From NCBI GenBank assembly GCA_017420605.1, contig JAFOIS010000132.1, positions 1 through 13,267 on the forward strand: a DNA stretch of 13,267 nt. Direction: 5' to 3'. The stretch comes from Lachnospiraceae bacterium (lineage in GTDB: Bacteria > Bacillota > Clostridia > Lachnospirales > Lachnospiraceae). Of the stretch, positions 5,584-12,720 are shown in pieces (within the stretch, counting starts at the first letter, position 1; each line of letters starts with the position of its first letter). The notes beneath the pieces were generated by a model, which saw nothing but the letters and a program-made list of their open reading frames with translations, was not told where the DNA came from and made no database searches. Position numbers and translations under genes: made by a program.

Positions 5584-8304
5584 TTATGACTCTTCCGCGA
5601 AGATCTTTGTAATACGCGGCGTATTCCCGGAGTTGACCGCTCCGAGGTATAATTTCACCTGCAGGTATGCGCCTTCGATCAACGCAGCCGGGACCGCTTC
5701 CCCGTTTTCAAAACGCGTCTCTTCCGTTCCGTCTTTCCCGATAAACGGTTTTCCCTGCAGTTCTTCGATACTGTTTCCCGTGCGGATCTGGCAGTTCACC
5801 CAGGTCTTCTTCGGGATCGTTCCTTCCCAGCGTACCGACCGGAATGAACCTGCTTCCATGGCAGGCGAGGTATACGCCTCTTCCGGGCCGCGCGTCATCA
5901 CGTTTCCGACGTCGTTCGGAACCATATCATGCGGTCCGATCGTCGGCAGCCATGTCCTGCGATCCTCGGAAAAGCCGTCCGGCCCGTTCCACCAGATCGC
6001 CGAATCACAGTAATGAGACCCGTATGCCCGGTGATGGGAAACGAAAAGATCGACGTAACCGTCTTCGTTGAAATCACAGGCAAGGGCCGCGGAAGAAGAA
6101 TGCGCGAAGATCCGCTTCCGGTTCGTCAGCGAGAAATGGCCGTGGTCATTCCAGTATATGAAACTGTTGATATCCCTTTCCTTCTTGTTGAAATAGGAAG
6201 ACGCGAAGATATCGAGCCAGCCGTCATTGTTAAGATCCTGGATCGTAATGTTATTGGACTGGTATGACGGCAGGACACAGCACCGGAAGCCGCTGTATCC
6301 ATCCGGACCACCCCAGAAGATCGTTACGGAGCCTTCCTGATATACGTCCCGGTAATAACTGGCTCGTGAGCCGAAGATCAGATCCGGGTATCCGTTTTTA
6401 TTGAGATCCGCGATACGGACAGTAAGAGCGTCGTCGACGGGAAGAAGCGTCCGTCTTTCTTCCGAGAAACCGTCCGGGCCGCCCCAGAAAATGACGCTTT
6501 CCGGCAGCCACGAACAGGGCACGACGAGATCCAGCCAGCCGTTTCCGTTGAGATCGCACAGCGCCGGCCAGAGACTTCCGACCGCCGTTCCCTCCGGCAG
6601 ATCCGGCATGACGCGCATCTCCTTCATCCGGTCATCTGAAAAGCCGTCCGGGCCTCCGTAGAAGATACGTACGACATCGCCGCATACCGCGATAAGATCA
6701 AGATATCCGTCGCGGTCAAGATCCGCCAGGTGTCCTCCCCACGCAAGCGGCGCGGCAACCTGCTGGTCCGGTACGGAGGAAAAGCCGTCCGGCCCGCCGA
6801 AATAAACGTCCGCCGGCGGCTTCAGGTGCGGCTGGTCCTCCGCGTTCTGCAGGACGATCACGTCCGGCCATCCGTTGTCCGTAACGTCGGCGCAGATAAT
6901 ACTGCCCGCGGAATGCCCTGCAAATTCAAGCCTGCGGTCGGCACGGTAGCCATCCGGCCCGCCGAGAAAAATATAGACCGGGATATGCCCATAGGCCGTG
7001 CTCTGCTCCTGATTGACCAGAACGAGCTGTTTCTTTCCGGAGCCGTCGAAATCGGCCGCATGGATCTCCGCGCAGTTGTGCGTTACGAAACGACGCGGTT
7101 CGGTACAGATATTCCCGTCTCTGCCGGTCACAAAAAGAAGAGATTCCGTCGTATGGCGCAGCGTATTGCGTCCCTGCGCGACCGCGATATCGTCATGGCC
7201 GCTGCCGCTGAAATCATAAAGGAGCACGTCGCGCGGCGTCATGCAGGGAAGGTCATATACCGGCGTTTCAAATCCGCGTGAGCCGAAATAGACCAGGATA
7301 TGTTCGGATGTAAGATCATCCACGGTCAGAAATACGATATCCTCCGTATCCGCGCTTTCAATATGCCCTACTGCCGCAGACTGCACATGCGGAATCGGGA
7401 AGACGACGTCGTTTCCGTCCGGGGTGCGGCCGTCCATATGGATAAAGCGGACTTCGTTCTCATCGGCAAACAGAAGATACTGTTTTCCTCCGAATGTGAG
7501 GATTTTGGGCCGCGCGTATTCGGTATAACCGACATTTCCGCCGCCGAACGGCAGGATATTGAAGCGTTTTTCGTCGTCGGTAGCGTGTCCGATCTCCGTT
7601 ACGCGGTCCGGTGAAAAGCCGTCCTGTCCTCCCCAGTATACGCACCACGTCCCGTCGTGCCTTCTTCCGTAAAGATCGCAGATCCCGTCCCCGTCGATAT
7701 CCGCTGCCGCAAAGGTGAACATGTCCGTCGGACACTCCCTGAAGTCGTTCATCCGGAAACCGTTTTCCCCCATTCTGTAAAGGCGCAGACGGAGATTCTT
7801 TTCCACCGTCGGAGAAGCCTGGTCGGGGCCGTCCGCGACGAGATATACCAGTTCCTTTTTCCCGTCTCCGTTAAAGTCCCCCATCCTGACGCAATGCCCC
7901 ATCGGCGCGGCCAGATCCACCTTCCTGTCTTCGGTGATCCCGTCATTCCCGCCGAAATACACATAGGACGCAAGGTCGCTGTGATGTCCGTCATGCATCG
8001 AACACAGTACGAGATCGTCAAAACCGTCGTTATTGAGGTCGCCCGCGGCGGCGGAATTGCAGCCCTGCGTCAGTACCTTCTGCACGCCGGCCTCACCCGC
8101 CGGATCGTGCACGATATACAGATCGGGGTGTTCACTGTAATCATGGCTGTTGGCGACCGGAATATCCGTATACCCGCTGTTGGTTACGTCGAAACGCCAG
8201 ATCCTCTGCAGCACTCCTTTGCGTGACACGTAAAGATTCTGCCCGCCGTTCTCAAAACTGCCGCGGATAAGATCCGAAAAACCGGAAAGTTCCCATTTCC
8301 CCAT
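5584..8304 (-). CDS. FG-GAP/VCBS-repeat beta-propeller protein, 906 residues, no signal peptide
   Basis: Function unknown. After about 80 N-terminal residues the protein is built of repeated units of a DxNxDGxxDL calcium-binding-type loop followed by a YFGGPDGFS turn. Eleven clear loops occur between residues 89 and 752, the first being DLNNDGFDD at 89-97 and the last DFNEDGYVD at 744-752, plus one degenerate copy. This suggests one large or two stacked beta-propellers. Residues about 810-906 look like a separate C-terminal beta-sandwich (SFRSVRWEGTI, VNCQIRT, YLQVKLYLGA). The N-terminus MGKWELSGFSDLIRG has no hydrophobic signal, lipobox or membrane segment, and no sorting motif is seen at the C-terminus. 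This is unusual because such propellers are mostly secreted. AAGGAGG lies 5 nt before the ATG. It starts 35 nt after the serine dehydratase stop with no terminator between, so cotranscription is likely. Confidence 0.88.
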   Translation of the reverse strand: MGKWELSGFSDLIRGSFENGGQNLYVSRKGVLQRIWRFDVTNSGYTDIPVANSHDYSEHPDLYIVHDPAGEAGVQKVLTQGCNSAAAGDLNNDGFDDLVLCSMHDGHHSDLASYVYFGGNDGITEDRKVDLAAPMGHCVRMGDFNGDGKKELVYLVADGPDQASPTVEKNLRLRLYRMGENGFRMNDFRECPTDMFTFAAADIDGDGICDLYGRRHDGTWCVYWGGQDGFSPDRVTEIGHATDDEKRFNILPFGGGNVGYTEYARPKILTFGGKQYLLFADENEVRFIHMDGRTPDGNDVVFPIPHVQSAAVGHIESADTEDIVFLTVDDLTSEHILVYFGSRGFETPVYDLPCMTPRDVLLYDFSGSGHDDIAVAQGRNTLRHTTESLLFVTGRDGNICTEPRRFVTHNCAEIHAADFDGSGKKQLVLVNQEQSTAYGHIPVYIFLGGPDGYRADRRLEFAGHSAGSIICADVTDNGWPDVIVLQNAEDQPHLKPPADVYFGGPDGFSSVPDQQVAAPLAWGGHLADLDRDGYLDLIAVCGDVVRIFYGGPDGFSDDRMKEMRVMPDLPEGTAVGSLWPALCDLNGNGWLDLVVPCSWLPESVIFWGGPDGFSEERRTLLPVDDALTVRIADLNKNGYPDLIFGSRASYYRDVYQEGSVTIFWGGPDGYSGFRCCVLPSYQSNNITIQDLNNDGWLDIFASSYFNKKERDINSFIYWNDHGHFSLTNRKRIFAHSSSAALACDFNEDGYVDLFVSHHRAYGSHYCDSAIWWNGPDGFSEDRRTWLPTIGPHDMVPNDVGNVMTRGPEEAYTSPAMEAGSFRSVRWEGTIPKKTWVNCQIRTGNSIEELQGKPFIGKDGTEETRFENGEAVPAALIEGAYLQVKLYLGAVNSGNTPRITKIFAEES
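5950..8040 (-). repeat. In-gene repeat region encoding FG-GAP/VCBS blades
   Basis: About a dozen diverged units of roughly 45-70 codons. The most conserved part at DNA level is the stretch encoding GGPDGF, which appears on the plus strand as near-identical copies of AAGCCGTCCGG around 5971, 6641 and 6781 and a close variant around 6468. Further diverged copies lie near 6300, 6950 and 7612. The middle of the array (about 6300-6990) is the most uniform, while the N-terminal blades are more diverged. Confidence 0.8.
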
Positions 8305-8339
8305 GTATTCCTCCTTACGGCCGTATGCTCCGCCGCTTC

Positions 8340-9770
8340 CTAAAGCTCGATCTTCGCGAGCCCGCCCAGCGCGGTCTCCCGGTAATCCTCCTTGATATCG
8401 CTGCCCGTTTCATTCATCGCCACGACGACCTCATCAAAGGATATTTTCTGCGTCTTGCTGAGAAAGCTGGAAATCGTTACCGCGTTGATCGCGCGCATTG
8501 CCGCAACGGCGTTCCGCTCGATACAGGGGATCTGCACCAGCCCGCCGATCGGATCGCAGGTAAGTCCGAGATGATGTTCGATCGCGACCTCGGCCGCGCA
8601 CTCGATCTTGCCCAGAGAGAACCCAAACAGTTCGCCGAGCGCCGCGGCAGCCATCGCGCAGGCGGTGCCGATCTCCGCCTGGCAGCCGCATTCGGCGCCG
8701 GATATGGACGCATTTGTTTTGATGAGATTCCCGATAATGCCGCCGGTCATGAGGCTGCGGAGCACCTGCTCCTCTGTGAACCGGTGTTTCTGCATCTCAT
8801 AATAAAGGACCGACGGCATCACGCCGGACGCCCCGCAGGTCGGCGCGGTCACGATCGTTTCGCCGCAGGCATTCTGCTCGGATACGGCGAACGCGTATGC
8901 CGAAACGATTCTGTTTTCACGCACCTCCGCGGATTCGTCGATGTGTTCCAGTTCATACAGATACGCTGCTTTTTTCGGAACCCCGAGCCCGCCGGGCAGG
9001 ATCCCGGAATCATTGAGTCCGCGCTCGATCGCGTCGGTCATAGCGTGCCAGATCTCACTCATGTATCCGGCGAAACCGCGGCCCTCGACCGCTTCCGCGT
9101 ACTCCCACAGCCGCAGACGGTTCTTTTTGCAGAAAGAGGCGATATCATGGAAGCTCGTCAGCGGATAGAGAAGCTTCGTCTCCGTCCGCTTTTCTCCTTT
9201 GAACCGTATGCTGCCGCCGCCGATGCTGTACACTTCATCATGTCCTGAAAGCTGCCCGTCCCGATAGGCAAAAAGCTCCATCGTATTGGGATGCGGCAGA
9301 TCGGTCCGGAGATAGTCCCATTCGACGGTACAGGGACGTGGAAACATGGTTTTTACGATCACATTGTCCGTGCCGTGCCCGCGTCCGCTTTTCGCCAGGG
9401 AACCGTAAAGACGCACGACGTACCGGTCCGCATCCGGGTAACGGCTGCGGAAGAGACGGCAGGCTTTTTCCGGCCCCATCGTATGGGAACTGGAGGGTCC
9501 GCGCCCGATCTTGTAAAGTTCCCGTAGCGATTCCATACCGGAACGGTCGTGCACGGTCTTCGGCACGCCGCTTTCCTTTGTGAGGAGGTCGCTCACCGAA
9601 ATATTGAAGATTCCGCACAGGCGCACACAGTTTTCCAGCGACGGCTGCGAAATACCGTTTTCCCATTTGGAAACCGCGCGGTTGCTGATACCAAGCATCT
9701 TTGCGAGCTCGATCTGGGAAAGGCCTGCTTTCTTCCTGAGATCTGACAGACGTTTCGAGAGTTCCTCCAT
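8340..9770 (-). CDS. sdaA: Single-chain iron-sulfur L-serine dehydratase with N-terminal XRE-type HTH domain
   Basis: Deaminates L-serine to pyruvate and ammonia using a [4Fe-4S] cluster. Residues 6-61 form a Cro/C1-type helix-turn-helix (LSQIELAKMLGISNRAVSKWENG). From residue 80 the beta domain begins with SLRELYKIGRGPSSSHTMGP, followed by the alpha domain from about 215. The three cluster cysteines fit C363 (CQAEIGTAC), C405 (LTCDPIGG) and C416 (PCIERN). Their spacings of 42 and 11 match the Legionella enzyme ligands. The C-terminus ends GGLAKIEL and lacks the terminal cysteine that enters the active site in the E. coli and Legionella enzymes. The fused HTH suggests a DNA-binding role, perhaps serine-responsive or autoregulatory; that is inference. 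An AAGGGG site lies 10 nt before the ATG. The FG-GAP gene follows after 35 nt. Confidence 0.93.
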   Translation of the reverse strand: MEELSKRLSDLRKKAGLSQIELAKMLGISNRAVSKWENGISQPSLENCVRLCGIFNISVSDLLTKESGVPKTVHDRSGMESLRELYKIGRGPSSSHTMGPEKACRLFRSRYPDADRYVVRLYGSLAKSGRGHGTDNVIVKTMFPRPCTVEWDYLRTDLPHPNTMELFAYRDGQLSGHDEVYSIGGGSIRFKGEKRTETKLLYPLTSFHDIASFCKKNRLRLWEYAEAVEGRGFAGYMSEIWHAMTDAIERGLNDSGILPGGLGVPKKAAYLYELEHIDESAEVRENRIVSAYAFAVSEQNACGETIVTAPTCGASGVMPSVLYYEMQKHRFTEEQVLRSLMTGGIIGNLIKTNASISGAECGCQAEIGTACAMAAAALGELFGFSLGKIECAAEVAIEHHLGLTCDPIGGLVQIPCIERNAVAAMRAINAVTISSFLSKTQKISFDEVVVAMNETGSDIKEDYRETALGGLAKIEL

Positions 9771-9812
9771 AGGTAAGCATCCCCTTCTACCATCAGTTGA
9801 TATACCGTCTGT

Positions 9813-9841
9813 ATTATAATGCCGGCCGGGAAGGAAGTAAA
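9813..9841 (-). promoter_or_regulatory. Predicted promoter of the serine dehydratase/FG-GAP operon
   Basis: On the minus strand a perfect -10 TATAAT (9813-9818) has a 17-nt spacer to TTTACT (9836-9841), a 4-of-6 match to the -35 consensus. Predicted start near 9806, leader about 36 nt. The -35 box is weak, which would suit a regulated promoter. Confidence 0.6.
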
Positions 9842-9881
9842 TATCACGTCATTGGCACGGCCCATGATAATAAAACGGGAT

Positions 9882-9913
9882 AAAAAAAAGGAATTCCGGA
9901 TCACCGGAATTCC
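9882..9913 (-). terminator. Rho-independent terminator of the tRNA-Ala gene
   Basis: On the minus strand GGAATTCCGG, loop TGAT, CCGGAATTCC form a perfect 10-bp stem (9890-9913), followed by eight T residues (9882-9889). It begins 8 nt beyond the tRNA discriminator base. Confidence 0.93.
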
Positions 9914-9920
9914 CGTTTCG

Positions 9921-9993
9921 TGGAGACGGAGGGATTCGAACCCTTGACCTTACGGATGCGAACCGTACGCTCTCCCAACTGAGCTACGCCCCC
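9921..9993 (-). tRNA. tRNA-Ala, anticodon CGC
   Basis: The 73-nt cloverleaf folds cleanly. Acceptor arm GGGGGCG/CGTCTCC contains the G3-U70 pair that specifies alanine. D arm is GCTC/GAGC, anticodon stem TACGG/CCGTA with loop TTCGCAT (anticodon CGC, reading GCG), a 5-nt variable loop, and T loop TTCGAAT. The T stem has one A-C mismatch at its outer pair (49-65). The 3' CCA is not encoded (the discriminator A is followed by CGA), so it must be added by CCA transferase. It is a single-gene transcription unit with its own promoter and terminator. Confidence 0.95.
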
Positions 9994-10016
9994 TTGCCGC
10001 TTTCGCGTACCTCGTT

Positions 10017-10045
10017 ATATTACACGATTGGTTCTGCAAAAGCAA
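10017..10045 (-). promoter_or_regulatory. Predicted promoter of the tRNA-Ala gene
   Basis: Minus-strand TTGCTT (10040-10045) and TAATAT (10017-10022) separated by 17 nt. Predicted start lies about 17-18 nt upstream of tRNA position 1. The region between this promoter and the sialidase-like gene (10046-10100) holds no convincing terminator. Confidence 0.7.
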
Positions 10046-10100
10046 GCACTTTTTTTAAAAGTATCCATGCGCGTTATCCGGCGCGGAACGGTTCATAGAT

Positions 10101-11258
10101 TTACTGATAGCGGAACGGCGCGCGCATGCCGTCGGTAAGCTTCCCCTCCTCTTCCTTCGGCGGATATTCCATCCGGTAGATCGCCGAATCCGCAAGGCAC
10201 TCCTGCCGGTGCGGCGTCCCGCAGCAGAAACTGATCAGGACGTGTCCGTCATTGGTAAAGAAAACTGCCGGATAACAGTAGCCGCAGTCTTCCTCGCCGG
10301 CAAGGAACAGCGGCGCCGAAAACGACAGTGCGTCGTCCGTGCTTCTGGCACAGACGATCGGCGTGCGGCCGTGCATGCCCCTGTATATTTTCCGGCCGTT
10401 GTAATTCGGGATCGGGTTCCAGACAGCAAGGATCGAACCGTCGTCCGGGCAGCGTTTCATCTGCAGCGGCGAATTCGGGGATGTGAACTCCGAAGGCATC
10501 GCAGGCGTCCAGTGCAGTCCCCCGTCGAACGAATAAAAGATATACTGGACCTGCTGGTCCGTTCTCGCATATCCGAGAAGATCTCCGTTCTCTTTTTCGA
10601 TCACACCGGTCTCCTGCAGTCCGCCGCTCGTATTCATAAACGGAGGGAATACCTTATCCGGCGATTCAAACCAGGTCTTTCCGTCATCATCCGAATACCG
10701 GAAAAGAACGATACCCTTGGATTCCCAGTATATCTCGCTTTTCCTTTCGGAATCATAATTGCCCCTGTGGAAAGATAGCGGCATAAGGAGCCGTCCCGAA
10801 GTCAGCCGGATGACGCGGTCATTGTTGAGAACGTAATACCCGGGCCGGTCTTTCAGATTGCAGGAAAGAAACTCGGAGAATGTTTTTCCCTCGTCACGGG
10901 AAACGGCAAGATAGGTCTCGATACCGTCCTCCTTCCTGGCGCCGAAAAAAAGGCCGAGCGATCCGTCAAGGCGGCGGATCAGGGAAACGCTCATAATGTT
11001 GTTCGTGCCGAAATCTCTCGCGTAAAGGACGGTTTCCGGTTCGCTCCACGTGAGCCCTTCATCCGCCGAAACGCAGGCAGCGATGTCAGACGGTGAATCG
11101 TCATGATGCCCTCCGGTAAAACGGCTGTACGCATAATAAATACGGCCGTCCTTAAGACGCGCGAAGGCGCCTTCGCTGTGCCGCGTATAAACGTCGTCAG
11201 CCGAGAAGCATTTTACGATCTGCGCGCCGGAATCCCGGTACTCCGGAAAAGCTCTCAT
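10101..11258 (-). CDS. Sialidase-like BNR/Asp-box beta-propeller protein, no signal peptide
   Basis: Likely a sialidase-superfamily six-bladed propeller acting on a glycan, but the substrate is unknown. Five Asp-box motifs (SxDxGxTW) are visible: SADEGLTW (64-71), SRDEGKTF (120-127), SDDDGKTW (189-196), SFDGGLHW (243-250) and the degenerate STDDALSF (306-313). The N-terminal HSEGAFARLKDGRIYYAYSR, the central QETGVIEKENGDLLGYAR and the GYCYPAVFF near the end fit the PF13088-like family. E216, R232 and Y328 could be active-site positions. The FRIP arginine motif of classical GH33 sialidases is not seen, so sialic acid cleavage should not be assumed. At 385 residues it has a non-hydrophobic N-terminus and looks cytoplasmic. 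An AAAGGA site precedes the ATG. It lies 77 nt after efp, separated by a hairpin. Confidence 0.85.
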   Translation of the reverse strand: MRAFPEYRDSGAQIVKCFSADDVYTRHSEGAFARLKDGRIYYAYSRFTGGHHDDSPSDIAACVSADEGLTWSEPETVLYARDFGTNNIMSVSLIRRLDGSLGLFFGARKEDGIETYLAVSRDEGKTFSEFLSCNLKDRPGYYVLNNDRVIRLTSGRLLMPLSFHRGNYDSERKSEIYWESKGIVLFRYSDDDGKTWFESPDKVFPPFMNTSGGLQETGVIEKENGDLLGYARTDQQVQYIFYSFDGGLHWTPAMPSEFTSPNSPLQMKRCPDDGSILAVWNPIPNYNGRKIYRGMHGRTPIVCARSTDDALSFSAPLFLAGEEDCGYCYPAVFFTNDGHVLISFCCGTPHRQECLADSAIYRMEYPPKEEEGKLTDGMRAPFRYQ

Positions 11259-11282
11259 CTTTTTTCCTTTCTATTTTCTATG

Positions 11283-11317
11283 ATAATAAAGACATGGCAG
11301 CCGGATGGCTGCCATGT
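11283..11317 (-). terminator. Hairpin between efp and the sialidase-like gene, probable weak terminator or attenuator
   Basis: A perfect 11-bp inverted repeat, ACATGGCAGCC/GGCTGCCATGT (11292-11317), with a 4-nt loop. On the minus strand it is followed by CTTTATTAT, an interrupted U-rich tail. The stem begins 18 nt after the efp stop codon. The imperfect tail suggests partial termination, with some readthrough into the sialidase-like gene. Confidence 0.6.
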
Positions 11318-11335
11318 GATCGTTCTGTTTGAAAT

Positions 11336-11893
11336 TTATACGCGGGAAAGATACTCGCCGGTACGCGTATCGATCTTCAGTTTGTCGCCGATATTGACGA
11401 ACAGCGGCACCTGGATCGTGGCCCCGGTCTCGACCGTGGCGGGCTTGGTGGCGCCCTGTGCGGTGTTGCCCGCGAAGCCCGGTTCCGTCTCGGTAACTTC
11501 GAGTTCGACGAAGAGCGGCGGTTCGAGAGCGAAGACGCTGTCCTTGTAGGAACAGACCTTTACGATCTCGTTTTCCTTTACGAATTCCAGAGCGTCACCG
11601 ACCGTATTCTTGTCGATCGCGATCTGCTCATAGGTCTCCGGATCCATGAAATAGAACAACTCTCCGTCATTGTACAGATACTGCTGATCCTTGCGGTCGA
11701 TCCTCGCAGCCGGGAATTTCTCCGTCGGGCGGAAGGTCTTTTCCACAACGCCGCCGTTAATGACGTTCTTCAGTTTCGTGCGTACGAAGGCAGCACCCTT
11801 ACCGGGTTTTACGTGCTGGAACTCAATGATCTGTACGACCTGTCCCTCGATCTCCAGTGTCAGTCCGTTTTTAAAATCCCCTGCGGATATCAT
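11336..11893 (-). CDS. efp: Elongation factor P
   Basis: Binds stalled ribosomes next to the P site and promotes peptide bond formation at polyproline stretches. Starting at [11 protein letters not shown] the protein is 185 residues, the normal length, with the three-domain EF-P layout. The conserved loop KPGKG is at residues 29-33, and K32 corresponds to the lysine modified with 5-aminopentanol in Bacillus subtilis. The C-terminus ([19 protein letters not shown]) is typical. The frame is open 11 codons further upstream, but GGGAGG sits 7 nt before this ATG and the family begins here. I saw no epmA/epmB genes in the window, in keeping with a Bacillus-type modification, though this is inference. 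Confidence 0.98.
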   Translation of the reverse strand: MISAGDFKNGLTLEIEGQVVQIIEFQHVKPGKGAAFVRTKLKNVINGGVVEKTFRPTEKFPAARIDRKDQQYLYNDGELFYFMDPETYEQIAIDKNTVGDALEFVKENEIVKVCSYKDSVFALEPPLFVELEVTETEPGFAGNTAQGATKPATVETGATIQVPLFVNIGDKLKIDTRTGEYLSRV

Positions 11894-11941
11894 GTATGAT
11901 CCTCCCAACCGCGCAGCAGCGCTCAATAATTTACCTAAAAT

Positions 11942-11970
11942 ATATTACTCTACCTCATGCGCTTTTTCAA
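11942..11970 (-). promoter_or_regulatory. Predicted promoter of efp
   Basis: Minus-strand TTGAAA (11965-11970) and TAATAT (11942-11947) with a 17-nt spacer. Predicted start near 11935 gives a leader of about 42 nt containing the GGGAGG ribosome site. It lies just past the aroD stop codon. No terminator is seen between aroD and efp, so efp may also receive readthrough. Confidence 0.75.
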
Positions 11971-11994
11971 CCATTTTCGCATCTGCGCGCATTG

Positions 11995-12720
11995 TCACAG
12001 GACGCCGCGCAGTTTTTCCAGCGGTACCTGGCCCGGCGCGCCCGGCGTATCAAGATATCCGAACGTCAGCGCCGAACGGAATGACGACGGATCATAGCGG
12101 CTGATCTGTCCGGCCTGACCCATCGCAACGACGATAAGCGGTACCGGAAGCGCATCATCTGCCGCTTTCGCGGCCTTCAACAGTCTCTCGGCGTCCCCGG
12201 TTGAATTTGCCATGACAGCGATCTTCACAAGATCCGCGCCGGAAGCCGCCATCGCCCTAAAGCGTGAGAGCAGCGTTTCCTCGCCCGGTGTTCCGGTATG
12301 ATCGTGCCAGGAAACAACGACCGGAAGATGCGCTTTCTTTGCTTCGGCAAGAAGCTCACGCATCTGCGGATGTTCCCATTCGATATCGATGATATCCGCA
12401 CAGCTTTCCGTGAGCATCCTGCAGGCGTCGGCATAGGGATAGGCGGAAAGTCCTCCTTCCGCACGCGACCGGAACGTAGCAAGCAGCGGTTTTTCCCCGA
12501 GTGCTTTCTGCACGGCCCGCACTGTGTCCTTCAAATGCCTTGTGTCCTCTTCCTGCAGCGCGTCCGCGCGCAGTTCCGCCATATCGGCGCTGCTGCGGCG
12601 TACCCTGGACGCCAGACGGACGGCCTCGGCGGCCGTCCTTGTCATGATCGGTACACAGATCGCAGGCTTTTCGGGTCCGAACACAAGATCCCGGAGCCTT
12701 ATCGTTTTACTGTTCCCCAT
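11995..12720 (-). CDS. aroD: Type I 3-dehydroquinate dehydratase
   Basis: Third step of the shikimate pathway: Schiff-base dehydration of 3-dehydroquinate to 3-dehydroshikimate. From MGNSKTIRLR at 12720 the protein is 241 residues, in the range of the class I family (about 240-255). Catalytic positions align with the Salmonella enzyme: E88 in RSRAEGG for E86, H139 in SWHDHTGTP for H143, K166 in ADLVKIAVM for the Schiff-base K170, and R208 in GQAGQISR for R213. In the last substrate loop the family SAPGQ reads GAPGQ, so glycine (G227) replaces the serine equivalent to S232. The frame is open further upstream inside the neighbouring gene; the chosen ATG gives the family start and overlaps the shikimate kinase gene by 14 nt. 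The ribosome site is weak, so coupled translation is likely. Confidence 0.95.
   Translation of the reverse strand: MGNSKTIRLRDLVFGPEKPAICVPIMTRTAAEAVRLASRVRRSSADMAELRADALQEEDTRHLKDTVRAVQKALGEKPLLATFRSRAEGGLSAYPYADACRMLTESCADIIDIEWEHPQMRELLAEAKKAHLPVVVSWHDHTGTPGEETLLSRFRAMAASGADLVKIAVMANSTGDAERLLKAAKAADDALPVPLIVVAMGQAGQISRYDPSSFRSALTFGYLDTPGAPGQVPLEKLRGVL

Noticed and set aside
6460..6800. Short, roughly regularly spaced repeats resembling a CRISPR array
   Set aside because: The copies are in frame, encode the GGPDGF turn of FG-GAP blades, and are separated by 140-175 bases of coding sequence rather than by uniform spacers.
8325..9248. A 307-codon open frame on the plus strand opposite the serine dehydratase
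   Set aside because: Antisense to the strongly conserved dehydratase; no domain seen.
9802..9814. ATAC-N5-GTAT inverted repeat next to the serine dehydratase -10 box, possible operator for its HTH domain
   Set aside because: Arms are only 4 bp and do not extend outward, so a chance match is likely; not listed as a feature.
9882..9993. tRNA gene with adjoining perfect palindrome as a possible integration (att) site
   Set aside because: The palindrome is explained as a rho-independent terminator, there is no repeated tRNA 3' end in the window, and no integrase gene.
10046..10100. Possible terminator after the sialidase-like gene (ACTTTTAAAAAAAGT region)
   Set aside because: Only an AT-rich near-palindrome with no stable GC stem before a T-run; not convincing.
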